Positions 1 to 10,337 of a stretch of DNA of 64,000 bases are shown piece after piece. The position numbers and the translations under genes were made by a program. Positions within the stretch are counted from its first letter, which is position 1. The number at the start of each line of letters is the position of its first letter. Source of the DNA: an uncultured Sphingomonadaceae bacterium (GTDB taxonomy: Bacteria > Pseudomonadota > Alphaproteobacteria > Sphingomonadales > Sphingomonadaceae); assembly GCA_903871605.1 (NCBI GenBank), contig CAIQHF010000012.1:186001-250000 (forward strand), given 5' to 3'. Under the pieces are notes generated by a model, which saw only the letters and a list, made by a program, of their open reading frames with translations, was not told the origin of the DNA and did no database searches.

Positions 1-925
1 GCGCCGAATAGAGCTGGACGAGGCTCGCCCCCGCCCGGATCCGCGCATAGGCGTCGGCCGCCGAGCCGATCCCGCCCGCGGCGACCAGCGGGATCGCGCC
101 GCCCGTCGCGTGGCGGAAGTCGCGCAGCCGCTGCAGCGCCAGCGGACGCAGCGGCTCACCCGACAGGCCGCCCTGCTCGCCGGCATGCAACGACGACAAT
201 GGCGGCCGCGAGACCGTCGTGTTGGCGACGATCAGCGCGTCGAGCCGGCGATCGACCACCACCTTCGCAAGCGCGTCGATGTCCTTGGAATCGAGATCGG
301 GCGCGACCTTGAGGAAGATCGGCGGCCCGCCCGGCCCCCGCGCCTCGATCACCGCCGCGAGCAGTTCATCGAGCGCGGCCGCCTCCTGCAGTGCGCGCAG
401 CCCCGGCGTGTTGGGCGAGGAGATGTTGATCGCCAGATAGTCGGCGACCGGCGCCATCATCGCGACGCCCTTGACGTAATCGGCGACGCGATCGGCCGAA
501 TCCTTGTTGGCGCCGACATTGACGCCGACGATCCCGCGCCGCGACCGTCCGGCCAATCGCGCATAGGCTGCGGCCTGACCGCCATTGTTGAACCCCATGC
601 GATTGATCACCGCATGATCCTCGGCAAGCCGGAACAGACGGGGCTGCGGGTTGCCCGCCTGCGGCAGCGGCGTCAGCGTGCCCACCTCGACAAAGCCGAA
701 GCCGAGCCCGAGCATCGCATCGGGGACGCGCGCATCCTTGTCGTAGCCCGCTGCAAGGCCGACCGGGGTCGGGAAATCGAGTCCGGCGACGCGCATGGCC
801 AGCCGCGGATCGCGGCGGGCCGGCTTGCGCACGGGCAGCCGCTCGAGCGCGGCGACCGACAGGCCATGCGCGCGTTCGGCATCGAGCCGGAAGAACAGCG
901 GGCGGATGAGCGGGTAGAGTGCCAT
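1..925 (-). CDS. pyrD: Dihydroorotate dehydrogenase (quinone), class 2, 3' end outside window
   Basis: Oxidises dihydroorotate to orotate in pyrimidine synthesis, passing electrons to membrane quinone. The gene runs leftward from an ATG at 923-925 and is still open at base 1, so 308 codons are visible; class 2 enzymes are usually about 340-350 residues, so roughly the last 30-40 are missing. Visible are an N-terminal membrane-association segment (MALYPLIRPLFFRLDAERAH), the flavin-binding stretch VGLAAGYDKDA, and NRMGFNNGG further on, all typical of class 2 PyrD. It is divergent from sufR with a 232-bp spacer. The assignment is secure; the C-terminus cannot be checked. Confidence 0.93.
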   Translation of the reverse strand, partial: MALYPLIRPLFFRLDAERAHGLSVAALERLPVRKPARRDPRLAMRVAGLDFPTPVGLAAGYDKDARVPDAMLGLGFGFVEVGTLTPLPQAGNPQPRLFRLAEDHAVINRMGFNNGGQAAAYARLAGRSRRGIVGVNVGANKDSADRVADYVKGVAMMAPVADYLAINISSPNTPGLRALQEAAALDELLAAVIEARGPGGPPIFLKVAPDLDSKDIDALAKVVVDRRLDALIVANTTVSRPPLSSLHAGEQGGLSGEPLRPLALQRLRDFRHATGGAIPLVAAGGIGSAADAYARIRAGASLVQLYSA

Positions 926-1098
926 GCCGTCCGGCTAAAGCTAAGGGCGCGCTCTGTCACCTGCCCCTTCCCCAAAGCGAGGGGTCTAGGATTGGATGCG
1001 CTGAGGCGGGCTGCGCGATCCGGGAACGAACCCGCTCCGACGCTCGCCTCCGACGGCACTCTCCACCCTTGACCCCGCCTCTCCGCAGGACCACATGG

Positions 1099-1125
1099 CA
1101 ATCCGGATCGAATCGATCCGGATTG
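1099..1125. promoter_or_regulatory. Perfect inverted repeat, probable SufR/Rrf2 operator of the suf operon
   Basis: Two perfect 12-bp arms, CAATCCGGATCG and CGATCCGGATTG, separated by AAT. The palindrome ends 32 bp before the chosen sufR start. Rrf2-type regulators such as IscR and SufR bind as dimers to inverted repeats upstream of their own operons, so this is a natural candidate for the autoregulatory operator. A weak -35-like TTGACC lies at 1069-1074. Which protein binds, and whether iron or oxidative stress is the signal, is inference. Confidence 0.6.
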
Positions 1126-1157
1126 AGAACGGATCGCAGAATGCGCCCGGTGCAGCG

Positions 1158-1669
1158 ATGAGATTGTCGAGCTTTGCCGATTATGCCGTGGTGGTGATGG
1201 CCGCGGCCGCGCGCCATGCGCCTGGCACGAAATTGTCGGCGACGATGCTGTCCGCCGAGACCGGCGTGCCGTTGCCGACCGCGCAGAAGCTGATGGGCAA
1301 GCTCGCCGGTGCCGGCCTGCTTGCCTCGACGCGCGGCGCCGCGGGCGGCTTCGAGCTCGCGCGCGCCACCGATGCGGTCAGCCTTGCCGACATCATCGAG
1401 GCGGTCGAGGGTCCGATCGCGCTGACCAGCTGCGTCGACGATCTCCGCCACGACTGCGCGCTCGAACAGGCGTGCAAGGTCAAGCCGCACTGGGGCGTGG
1501 TCAACGAGGCGGTACGCGGCGCTTTTTCGGCGGTCAGCCTTGCCAGTCTCAGTTCACCCTCCGCCGTTCGTGCCGAGCTTGTCGACGCACGTGCTCCGGG
1601 CGTTTCGACTGCAGCCCATCCATCGACGGGCTCGGGACGGACGGACATTCCCTCGATGAGTATCGCGTA

Positions 1670-1670
<1 letters not shown>
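1158..1670 (+). CDS. sufR: Rrf2-family SUF operon regulator
   Basis: Winged-helix Rrf2/IscR-family transcription factor that senses Fe-S status and controls the suf genes downstream. Residues 1-80 form the DNA-binding domain ([14 protein letters not shown], then a recognition helix in [15 protein letters not shown]). Three cysteines in CVDDLRHDC and ALEQACK have the C-X7-C-X5-C spacing expected for a [2Fe-2S] cluster in SUF-type Rrf2 proteins. The ATG at 1158 was preferred to the in-frame ATG at 1095 because the family normally begins [11 protein letters not shown] and the longer start would translate the operator. The last ~35 residues are encoded by a palindromic repeat (1564-1643), so the tail looks acquired. 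The stop overlaps the sufB ATG by one base. Confidence 0.9.
1564..1643. repeat. Palindromic repeat (GTTCG/GAGC type) inside the 3' end of sufR
   Basis: Imperfect inverted repeat with arms near CCGTTCGTGCCGAGCTTG (left, from 1564) and its approximate complement around 1621-1643. It belongs to the same family as the copies at 4424, 7449 and 7921. Here it lies within the reading frame and supplies a low-complexity C-terminal tail to SufR. Confidence 0.65.
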
Positions 1671-3156
<1,486 letters not shown>

Positions 3157-3160
<4 letters not shown>

Positions 3161-3644
3161 CGCTGACCCCTCGAGACGAGGCACGACGCCTAGACTCCCC
3201 TCCCCTTCAGGGGAGGGGCCGGGGGTGGGGCGTCTCCGCAAACGCCATCGCCGGCTTGCACGGGCATGCGCGGACCATGCGCAGCAATCCGACCGAGCCG
3301 GAGAAGCGCTTGTGGGCGCACCTCTCGCGCTCGCAACTTGGCGGCTTCAAGTTTCGGCGGCAGGCGACGATCGGTCGTGTTATCGCGGACTTCCTCTGCC
3401 CCGCAACCGGGCTGATCATTGAAGTCGATGGCGATACGCATATCGATGCGGAAGCGGACGCGCGCCGCGATGCGATGCTGGAATCGCTTGGCTATCGCGT
3501 AGTCCGCGTCAGCAACACCGATGTCATGCGCAACATCGAAGGCGTGTTGCAGCATCTGCTCACCACGCTTCAAGCCATGCCCCTGCGGCGGGCGCCCCAC
3601 CCCAACCCCTCCCCTGAAGGGGAGGGGCTTTCCGGACCCGTATC

Positions 3645-3651
<7 letters not shown>
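3157..3651 (+). CDS. DUF559 (VSR/REase-like fold) nuclease-family protein
   Basis: Endonuclease-domain protein of the DUF559 family, related to very-short-patch and PD-(D/E)XK nucleases. The conserved core is about residues 41-135: [43 protein letters not shown] and [11 protein letters not shown]. The D/E-x-D and E-V-D pattern fits the nuclease fold. The first ~30 and last ~20 residues are translated palindromic repeat, so the ancestral start may be the internal ATG at 3277, which has no clear ribosome site; the start here is coupled to sufB (ATGA). It sits between sufB and sufC, an unusual place, and its tail overlaps the sufC start. Activity and target are unknown. Confidence 0.8.
3197..3627. 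mobile_element. Inverted-repeat-bounded cassette carrying the DUF559 gene
   Basis: A unit of about 431 bp with near-identical ~35-bp inverted ends: left end 3197-3231 (starts CCCCTCCCCTTCAGGGGAGG) and right end 3593-3627 (its reverse complement with 1-2 differences). Each end is itself a palindrome. The interior codes for the DUF559 core. The same type of paired ends, with no gene between them, lies inside leuS. No clear target-site duplication was recognised, so calling it mobile is inference from structure. Confidence 0.5.
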
Positions 3652-4397
<746 letters not shown>

Positions 4398-4423
4398 GCG
4401 ATTTCCCGACCTTTCGCAAACAT

Positions 4424-4495
4424 CCGTTCGCACTGAGCGCAGTCGAAGTGCAGCCGCCGTACCGCGTGGCCTTCGACTGCGCTCAGGCCGAACGG
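4424..4495. repeat. Palindromic repeat between sufC and sufD
   Basis: Inverted repeat with ~25-bp arms, CCGTTCGCACTGAGCGCAGT.. (4424-4448) and its complement (4471-4495), separated by 22 bases. It fills the sufC-sufD gap and would fold into a strong hairpin in the operon mRNA. It is the same family as the copies at 7449 and 7921. Confidence 0.85.
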
Positions 4496-4509
4496 GAGTT
4501 GGAAGCCCG

Positions 4510-5595
4510 ATGACGCTCGCCCTCCCCTCCGCGCGCGACGAAGCCTGGCGCTGGTCCGACCTTGGGGCCCTTCCCGCGCTCGCCGACGCCCAGCCGAGCG
4601 GCCAGCCGCGCGCGATCGACGATCTGTGGATCGACACGCCCGGCCCGCGCCTGCTGTTCGTCGACGGCGCCTATGACACGACCCGCTCGAACCCCGGCCC
4701 CGTCCGGATCGGCTCCGCCAATCCCGACGCGTCGAAGCACGCGCTCGGCCGCCTCGCGGGCACGACCGGATGGTCGCTCACCCTCGGCCGCGACGCCGCG
4801 AGCGAGACGATCCAGATCGTCCATGTCGCGACCGGCGGCGCCAACCATCTCGCCGCCGAGATCGTCCTCGACGAGGACGCCACCGCCTCGATCGTCGAGA
4901 GTTTCGCGGGCGAAGGCTGGACCAACCGCGCCGCCTCGATCCGGCTCGCGCGCTCGGCGCGGCTGATGGTCGCGCGCCGCTTCGTGCAGGACGCGGGCTT
5001 CCAGTCCCACGCCGACACCGCCGAGATCGGCCAGGGCGCGAGCCTCGCCACCACGTCGCTGGTCGCGGGCGCCGCCGACAGCCGGCTCGACGGCCACCTC
5101 AGCATCAGCGGCATCGAGGCCTATGCCGAGGCCGGCGGCGCGCTGCTCGGCCGCGCGCGCCAGCGTCACGACGCGCAATTCGTCGTCCGCCACGCCGCCG
5201 CGAACGGCCAGAGCCGGCAAATCTGGCGCGCGGTCGCCGACGAACAGGCGATCGCCTCGGCCGCCGCCCGCGTCGAGGTCGCGCGCCATGCGCAGAAGAC
5301 CGACGGCGAGCAATCGCTGCGCGGTCTGCTGTTGACGCGCACCGCCGCGATCAACCTCAAGCCCGAGCTCGAGATTTTCGCCGACGACGTGAAGTGTGGG
5401 CACGGCGCCACCGTCGGCGAACTCGACAGGCAGGCGCTCTTCTATCTCGCCAGCCGCGGCATTGCGCCGCTCCCGGCGCGCGCGATGCTGACGCGCGCCT
5501 TCGTGGCGGACGCCGTCGCGCGGATCGGCAGCGAGGCGGTGCGCGAGGCGTTCGCCGACACCGCCGACGACTGGCTGCGGGGGACCATCGCATGA
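4510..5595 (+). CDS. sufD: Fe-S cluster assembly protein SufD
   Basis: Second scaffold subunit, paralogous to SufB, needed for iron entry into the SufBC2D complex. It is 361 residues starting MTLALPSARDEAWRWSDL; the N-terminal WRWSDL and the C-terminal beta-helix block with LKPELEIFADDVKCGHGATV (UPF0051 signature, near residue 285) are clear. The conserved Cys and His of the DDVKCGHG motif are present. The gene follows sufC after a 112-bp gap filled by a palindromic repeat, and its stop overlaps an ATGA from which sufS could alternatively start. Confidence 0.95.
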   Translation: MTLALPSARDEAWRWSDLGALPALADAQPSGQPRAIDDLWIDTPGPRLLFVDGAYDTTRSNPGPVRIGSANPDASKHALGRLAGTTGWSLTLGRDAASETIQIVHVATGGANHLAAEIVLDEDATASIVESFAGEGWTNRAASIRLARSARLMVARRFVQDAGFQSHADTAEIGQGASLATTSLVAGAADSRLDGHLSISGIEAYAEAGGALLGRARQRHDAQFVVRHAAANGQSRQIWRAVADEQAIASAAARVEVARHAQKTDGEQSLRGLLLTRTAAINLKPELEIFADDVKCGHGATVGELDRQALFYLASRGIAPLPARAMLTRAFVADAVARIGSEAVREAFADTADDWLRGTIA

Positions 5596-5612
5596 CGCAA
5601 AGCACGACGCTG

Positions 5613-5728
5613 CCCCCTCTCCCTGTGGGAGAGGGTCGGGGTGAGGGGATCCGCCCTTCAGGGCTTGGGATCCCCTCACCCTCCCACGCCTTCGGCGCGG
5701 GCCCCTCCCTCTCCCGCCGGGAGAGGGG
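5613..5728. repeat. Compound palindromic repeat at the sufD-sufS junction
   Basis: About 116 bp made of two facing palindromes. The left one reads CCCTCTCCCTGTGGGAGAGGG and continues to GGGGATCC; the right one is the inverse, ending CTCTCCCGCCGGGAGAGGGG. The overall arrangement matches the leuS and DUF559 elements, but the end sequence is a variant (CCCTCTCCC rather than CCCCTCCC). It stays open in the sufS frame and its last GGAGAGGGG lies 4-5 bases before the sufS ATG, so it seems to supply the Shine-Dalgarno sequence. Confidence 0.75.
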
Positions 5729-5732
5729 CGAT

Positions 5733-6926
5733 ATGCCGCTCGACCTGGTCGCCGACTTTCCCGCGATCCCGGCGGGCTGGGCCTATCTCGACACCGCCGC
5801 GACCGCGCAGAAGCCGCGCCCCGTGCTCGATGCGATCGCCACCGCCTATGGCGAGACCTACGCCACCGTGCATCGCGGCGTGTACCAGCGCTCGGCCGAC
5901 ATGACGCTCGCCTATGAGGCGGCCCGGCGGCGCGTGGCGCGGTTCGTCGGCGCGGCGTCCGAGCGCGAGATCGTGTTCGTGCGCGGCGCGACCGAGGCGA
6001 TCAATCTCGTCGCGCAAAGCTGGGGGCTCTCCCATCTCAAGCCCGGCGACCGCATCCTGCTCTCGACGCTCGAGCATCACAGCAACATCGTCCCATGGCA
6101 GCTGATCCGCGAGCGTAGCGGTCTGATCATCGACGTCTGTCCGCTGACCGAGGATGGCCGCATCGACCTCGACGCCGCCGAGGCGATGCTGACGCGAGAG
6201 CACAAGCTCGTCGCCCTCGCGCATGTCTCGAACGTGCTGGGCTCGGTGCTCGACGTGAAGCGCGCCGCCGATCTGGCGCATGCCGTCGGCGCCAAGCTCC
6301 TCGTCGACGGCTGCCAGGCGGTCGCGCGGCTGCCGGTCGATGTCGCGGCGCTCGGCTGCGACTTCTACGCCTTTTCGGGCCACAAGCTCTACGGCCCGAC
6401 CGGGATCGGGGTGCTGTGGGCCAAAGCGGAGATCCTCGACTCGATGCCCCCCTGGCAGGGCGGCGGATCGATGATCGACAAGGTGACGTTCGAGCGCACC
6501 ACCTATCTGCCCGCGCCGTCGCGGTTCGAGGCGGGAACGCCGCATATCGTCGGCGTGATCGGACTGCATGCCGCGATCGACTATGTCGAGGCGATCGGCT
6601 TGCCGGCCATCCATGCCCACGAGACCGCACTCGTCGCCGAGACGCGCGCGGCGCTGGCGGCGCTCAACTCGGTGCGGCTGTTCGGGCCCGAGGATTCGGC
6701 CGGGATCGTCAGCTTCGCGGTCGAAGGGGTGCATCCGCACGACGTCGGCACCATATTGGACGAGAGCCGCGTCGCGATCCGCGCCGGGCATCATTGCGCG
6801 CAGCCGCTGATGGCGGCGCTGGGCGTCGAGGCGACCGCGCGCGCGAGCTTCGGCGTGTATAACGGGCCGGCCGACGTCGCCGCGCTGGTCGAGGGCATCG
6901 CACGTGTTACGCGCATTTTTGGATAG
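5733..6926 (+). CDS. sufS: Cysteine desulfurase SufS
   Basis: PLP enzyme that removes sulphur from cysteine and passes it as persulfide to the SUF scaffold. It is 397 residues from MPLDLVADFPAIPAGWAYLD. The PLP lysine lies in SGHKLYGPTG, and the catalytic cysteine in RAGHHCAQPL near the C-terminus. The ATG at 5733 is preceded by GGAGAGGGG from a palindromic repeat. An in-frame ATG at 5592, overlapping the sufD stop, would add 47 residues of translated repeat and may be the original, now separated, start. No sufE or sufU sulphur-acceptor gene is in this operon. Confidence 0.95.
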   Translation: MPLDLVADFPAIPAGWAYLDTAATAQKPRPVLDAIATAYGETYATVHRGVYQRSADMTLAYEAARRRVARFVGAASEREIVFVRGATEAINLVAQSWGLSHLKPGDRILLSTLEHHSNIVPWQLIRERSGLIIDVCPLTEDGRIDLDAAEAMLTREHKLVALAHVSNVLGSVLDVKRAADLAHAVGAKLLVDGCQAVARLPVDVAALGCDFYAFSGHKLYGPTGIGVLWAKAEILDSMPPWQGGGSMIDKVTFERTTYLPAPSRFEAGTPHIVGVIGLHAAIDYVEAIGLPAIHAHETALVAETRAALAALNSVRLFGPEDSAGIVSFAVEGVHPHDVGTILDESRVAIRAGHHCAQPLMAALGVEATARASFGVYNGPADVAALVEGIARVTRIFG

Positions 6927-6954
6927 GATCAGACGGGTGAGCGGAAACGGGATC

Positions 6955-7428
6955 ATGGTCGAACCAGATGCAGCGACGCCGGAAAAGACGGAGCGGCCTC
7001 GCCTCGACGCCGCCGAGATCCGTGCCGACCTGCACGAGGACGAACGCTCGAGCTTCGAGCGCAAGAAGGATTATCTCGAGGGCTTCCTCGCGCAAAAGCC
7101 CGTCCCGCTTTCGGGCGAGGAACCGGGCGGCGCGCTCTACGAGGCGGTGATCGACGCGCTCAAGGACATTTACGATCCCGAGATCCCGGTGAACATCTAC
7201 GACCTCGGGCTGGTCTACAATGTCGAGATTTCGAACGCGCACGCGATCGTGACGATGACGCTGACCACGCCCAATTGCCCGGTCGCCGAATCGATGCCGG
7301 GCGAGATCGAGATGCGCGTCGGCGCGGTGCCCGGGGTCGGCTCGGCGGAGGTCAATCTCGTCTGGGAGCCCGCCTGGGATCCGCAGAAGATGTCCGACGA
7401 GGCCAAGCTCGAATTGGGGATGTTGTGA
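6955..7428 (+). CDS. sufT: SUF-associated MIP18/DUF59 protein SufT
   Basis: Small DUF59 (MIP18-family) protein found in suf operons, thought to help mature Fe-S proteins. The conserved domain is in the C-terminal two thirds: DALKDIYDPEIPVNIYDLGL, then TLTTPNCPVAESMP with the conserved cysteine. The N-terminal ~60 residues are charged and variable. The start is uncertain: an in-frame ATG at 6904 overlaps sufS, a GTG at 6937 has AGGA eight bases upstream, and this ATG at 6955 is the first one clear of sufS. It is co-transcribed with sufS. Confidence 0.88.
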   Translation: MVEPDAATPEKTERPRLDAAEIRADLHEDERSSFERKKDYLEGFLAQKPVPLSGEEPGGALYEAVIDALKDIYDPEIPVNIYDLGLVYNVEISNAHAIVTMTLTTPNCPVAESMPGEIEMRVGAVPGVGSAEVNLVWEPAWDPQKMSDEAKLELGML

Positions 7429-7448
7429 CGGAGCGCTCCATTTTTCCC

Positions 7449-7532
7449 CCGTTCGTCCTGAGCGCGGTCGAAGGACGGGTTGCGAGCGCTGCGTTCGTTA
7501 AGACGCACGTCGACTGCGCTCAGTGCGAACGG
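7449..7532. repeat. Palindromic repeat between sufT and sufA
   Basis: Inverted repeat with left arm starting CCGTTCGTCCTGAGCGCGGT (7449) and right arm ending GCGCTCAGTGCGAACGG (7532). It occupies most of the 121-bp intergenic gap and belongs to the GTTCG/CTGAGC family. Confidence 0.8.
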
Positions 7533-7549
7533 TGTTTTGAGGTGATCCG

Positions 7550-7909
7550 ATGACTATGACGACCGCTCGCCGCCCGCGCCCGGCCGCGCTCAACCTCACG
7601 CCGTCCGCGGAAGCGCGGATCGCCGGACTGATGGCGCGCGCGCCCGAAGGCGCGATCGGCGTCAAGCTGTCGACGCCACGCCGCGGCTGCTCGGGGCTGG
7701 CTTACTCGGTCGACTATGTCACCGATGCCGATCCGATGGACGAGCGGATCGAGACGCCGGGCGGCGTGCTGTTCGTCGACGGCGGCTCGATCCTCTATCT
7801 GATCGGCTCGACGATGGACTGGGTCGAGGACGATTTCACCGCCGGCTTCGTCTTCGCCAATCCCAATGCCAAGGGCAGCTGCGGCTGCGGCGAGAGCTTC
7901 ATGGTCTAG
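7550..7909 (+). CDS. sufA: A-type Fe-S carrier protein SufA (HesB/IscA family)
   Basis: Carries Fe-S clusters from the SufBCD scaffold to apo-enzymes. It is 119 residues with the three conserved cysteines of the family: one in RRGCSGLAY and two in the C-terminal SCGCGESF. The IscA fold segments VKLSTPRRGCSG and VFANPNAKGSCGCG are intact. It is the last suf gene; a palindromic repeat follows at 7921 and the next gene has a different function, so the operon probably ends here. Confidence 0.95.
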   Translation: MTMTTARRPRPAALNLTPSAEARIAGLMARAPEGAIGVKLSTPRRGCSGLAYSVDYVTDADPMDERIETPGGVLFVDGGSILYLIGSTMDWVEDDFTAGFVFANPNAKGSCGCGESFMV

Positions 7910-7920
7910 CCATCCCCTGC

Positions 7921-8000
7921 CCCGTTCGCACCGAGCGACGTCGAAGTGCGTGCTTCAGACGCCTGCAACACGTCCTTCGACTTCGCTCAGGACGAACGGG
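7921..8000. repeat. Palindromic repeat downstream of sufA
   Basis: Inverted repeat, left arm beginning CCCGTTCGCACCGAGCGACG (7921) and right arm ending CGCTCAGGACGAACGGG (8000), loop about 24 bases. The fourth copy of this family near the suf genes; as a hairpin it could also act at the operon 3' end. Confidence 0.85.
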
Positions 8001-8039
8001 TATTGGCGTAGCGGTGGGCGCCCGCTAACGCCCACCCCG

Positions 8040-8711
8040 ATGCTCCCCGCCTTCGCCCACATCCACGCCTGGATCTTCGATCTCGACAACACGCTCTACC
8101 CGGCGTCCGCCGACCTGTTCGGGCTGATGGACGTGCGGATGACCGCCTATGTCGCGCGGACGCTCGGGATCGGCGACCTCGTCGAGGCGCGGCGCATCCA
8201 GAAAAGCTATTTCCAGCAGCATGGCACCACGCTCGCCGGGCTGATGGCCGAGCACGCGATCGACCCGCATCACTATCTCGCCGACGTCCACGACATCGAT
8301 CTGGACGTGCTCGACGAAGATCGTCGCCTGGCCGGGCTGATCGCGCGGCTGCCCGGCCGCAAGCTGGTCTTCACCAACGGCGACGAGACCTATGCGCAGC
8401 GCGTGCTCGCCAAGCTTGGGCTCGACGAGACCTTCGAGGCGATCCACGACATCCACGCCTGCGCGTATCGACCGAAGCCCGAGGCGGCGAGCTACGCCTC
8501 GATGATCGAAGCGTTCGGCATCGATCCGCAGACGAGCGTCTTCGTCGAGGACATGGCGCGCAACCTCGCGCCCGCCAAGGCGCTGGGGATGACGACCGTG
8601 TGGATCGACAACGGCTCCGAGCAGGGCCACGACGCCGACCGTTCGTTCGTCGACCACATCATCACCGATCTCGCCGACTGGCTCCACTCGCTCCTCGGAG
8701 ACGCCCAATGA
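8040..8711 (+). CDS. HAD-family pyrimidine 5'-nucleotidase
   Basis: HAD hydrolase of the SDT1/pyrimidine 5'-nucleotidase type, predicted to dephosphorylate nucleoside monophosphates. It is 223 residues with all HAD motifs: motif [12 protein letters not shown], motif II VFTNGD, motif III lysine around YRPKPEA, and motif [11 protein letters not shown]. Start [11 protein letters not shown] at 8040 follows a palindromic repeat. Its stop overlaps the dapD ATG (ATGA), suggesting coupled translation with lysine synthesis, though the biological link is not obvious. Confidence 0.88.
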   Translation: MLPAFAHIHAWIFDLDNTLYPASADLFGLMDVRMTAYVARTLGIGDLVEARRIQKSYFQQHGTTLAGLMAEHAIDPHHYLADVHDIDLDVLDEDRRLAGLIARLPGRKLVFTNGDETYAQRVLAKLGLDETFEAIHDIHACAYRPKPEAASYASMIEAFGIDPQTSVFVEDMARNLAPAKALGMTTVWIDNGSEQGHDADRSFVDHIITDLADWLHSLLGDAQ

Positions 8712-9550
8712 CCGCCGATCTCGCCGCGACTATCGACGACGCCTGGGAAAATCGCGCCCAGCTTGACCATCATGCCACCGGCCCGGTGCGCGAGGCGGTC
8801 GAGATCGCGATCCGCCATCTCGACGAAGGCACGCTGCGCATCGCCGAAAAGGGCGAGGATGGCGACTGGCAGGTGCACCAATGGCTCAAGAAGGCGGTGC
8901 TGCTGTCGTTCCGGTTACGCAATAACGAGCTTGTCCCTTATGGCGCGGGCGGCGCCCCGGCGTTCGACAAGGTCCAGTCCAAGTTCGACTATTGGACCGC
9001 CGAGACCTTCCACGCCGCCGGCTTCCGCGTCGTCCCGGGCGCGATCGTGCGACGCGGCGCGCATATCGGCAAGGGCGCGGTGCTGATGCCGAGCTTCGTC
9101 AACATCGGCGCCTATGTCGGCGAGGGCACGATGGTCGACACCTGGGCGACCGTGGGCAGCTGCGCGCAGATCGGCCGCAACGTCCATCTCTCGGGCGGCA
9201 CCGGGATCGGCGGCGTGCTCGAGCCGCTGCAGGCCGGCCCGGTGGTGATCGAGGATGGCTGCTTCATCGGCGCGCGTTCCGAGGTCGCCGAGGGCGTGAT
9301 CGTGCGCGAGGGCGCGGTGCTGTCGATGGGCGTCTATCTCGGCGCCTCGACCAAGATCGTCGACCGCGCCACCGGCGAGATCTTCATGGGCGAGGTGCCC
9401 GCCTATTCGGTGGTGGTGCCCGGCGCGCTTCCCGGCAAGCCGCTGCCCGACGGCACGCCCGGCCCGTCGCTCTACTGCGCCGTGATCGTCAAGCGCGTCG
9501 ACGCGCAGACCCGCGCCAAGACCGGAATCAACGAACTGCTCCGGGATTGA
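8708..9550 (+). CDS. dapD: 2,3,4,5-tetrahydropyridine-2,6-dicarboxylate N-succinyltransferase
   Basis: Succinylates tetrahydrodipicolinate in the succinylase branch of lysine and diaminopimelate synthesis. It is 280 residues, the normal length. The N-terminal helical domain leads to [20 protein letters not shown] and the hexapeptide repeats of a left-handed beta-helix ([32 protein letters not shown]). The substrate-binding region [18 protein letters not shown] is conserved. The gene overlaps the upstream nucleotidase by four bases and converges on the TlpA-like gene. Confidence 0.97.
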   Translation: MTADLAATIDDAWENRAQLDHHATGPVREAVEIAIRHLDEGTLRIAEKGEDGDWQVHQWLKKAVLLSFRLRNNELVPYGAGGAPAFDKVQSKFDYWTAETFHAAGFRVVPGAIVRRGAHIGKGAVLMPSFVNIGAYVGEGTMVDTWATVGSCAQIGRNVHLSGGTGIGGVLEPLQAGPVVIEDGCFIGARSEVAEGVIVREGAVLSMGVYLGASTKIVDRATGEIFMGEVPAYSVVVPGALPGKPLPDGTPGPSLYCAVIVKRVDAQTRAKTGINELLRD

Positions 9551-9691
9551 GTTCGACGCTTTGATTGCGGATCGGCTCGCTCTGCCCGATCGCGGAAGGG
9601 GTTGGGGTGAGGGGGAGCGACGCGTCGGCGTCGCATCGCACCGTCGAGGCTGGAAGCGCTCACCCAAGCGCTTCCCTCAAGGCAGGGGGCT

Positions 9692-10321
9692 CTACTTCGC
9701 CTCCGCCAGCAGCTTGGCCGCATCCGGTCCGCTCCAGTCCATCCCCCCGCTCGCACGCCACACTTCCTTGCCGTGCGAATCATAGAGGATCGTGGTCGGC
9801 AGCTCGGCGGCGCCTGTGGCGGTGAGCAGGCGGTTCTTGGCGTCGCTATAGGCGGTGAGCGCACGCAGGCCGTGGCTCTTCCAGAAGGGCTGGACCTGCG
9901 CGTCGCCCCCCATGTCCATGCTGACCGCGACCACCGCCATCCTGCCCGTCTCGCGCGCCGCCAGCGCATCCAGCGTGGGTAATTCCTTGACGCAAGGGGC
10001 GCACCAGGTCGCCCAGAAATTGACGAGCACGGGATGGCCGCGGAAGCTGCCCAGCGTCGCCGGTGCGCCGCCCGGCGCGGCGAAGGGCATGGCGGGCATC
10101 GTCTCGCCCTTGTGGCTGCGATCGAGCTTGCCGGCTTCGGGTGCGGCGGGTGCGGCGGGCGCCGCGGCCGACACCGTCGCGGCGGCAATATTGCCCTGGC
10201 CCGCGCCTTGCTCGTTCGACGGCTTGGCCTTATCGCACGCGCCGAGCGACAGCGCGGCGACGAGCGGGAGACAGGCGATCAGCGACGGGCGGGCCAGCGA
10301 CGAACAGAGAGACGGACGCAA
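9692..10321 (-). CDS. TlpA/ResA-type thioredoxin-fold lipoprotein
   Basis: Membrane-anchored thiol-disulfide oxidoreductase of the periplasm. A signal peptide ends in a lipobox (LSLGAC), an Ala/Pro-rich linker follows, and the thioredoxin domain carries [15 protein letters not shown] with the CxxC site and the cis-proline segment ELPTTIL. No ATG is available: TTG at 10321 is preceded by GGAG six bases upstream; a second in-frame TTG at 10333 is also possible. Its start is only 16 bp from the divergent argH start, so each promoter must lie inside the neighbouring gene. Candidate roles are cytochrome c maturation or general disulfide reduction. Confidence 0.87.
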   Translation of the reverse strand: MRPSLCSSLARPSLIACLPLVAALSLGACDKAKPSNEQGAGQGNIAAATVSAAAPAAPAAPEAGKLDRSHKGETMPAMPFAAPGGAPATLGSFRGHPVLVNFWATWCAPCVKELPTLDALAARETGRMAVVAVSMDMGGDAQVQPFWKSHGLRALTAYSDAKNRLLTATGAAELPTTILYDSHGKEVWRASGGMDWSGPDAAKLLAEAK

Positions 10322-10337
10322 GGACGGCTCCAATCAG

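Noticed and set aside
1095-1157. Longer sufR start with AGGA upstream
   Set aside because: Would translate the palindromic operator, and the family starts at [11 protein letters not shown].
4770-6926. 718-codon frame spanning sufD and sufS
   Set aside because: First part is a sufD shadow; the SufS protein begins at 5733 or at most 5592.
4424-8000. Repeat pairs considered as a CRISPR array
   Set aside because: Arms are inverted, not direct, irregularly spaced by hundreds of bases, and no cas genes are present.
9551-9691. Possible gene between dapD and the TlpA-like gene
   Set aside because: Only a degraded repeat fragment around 9595-9625 and convergent gene ends; no supported ORF.
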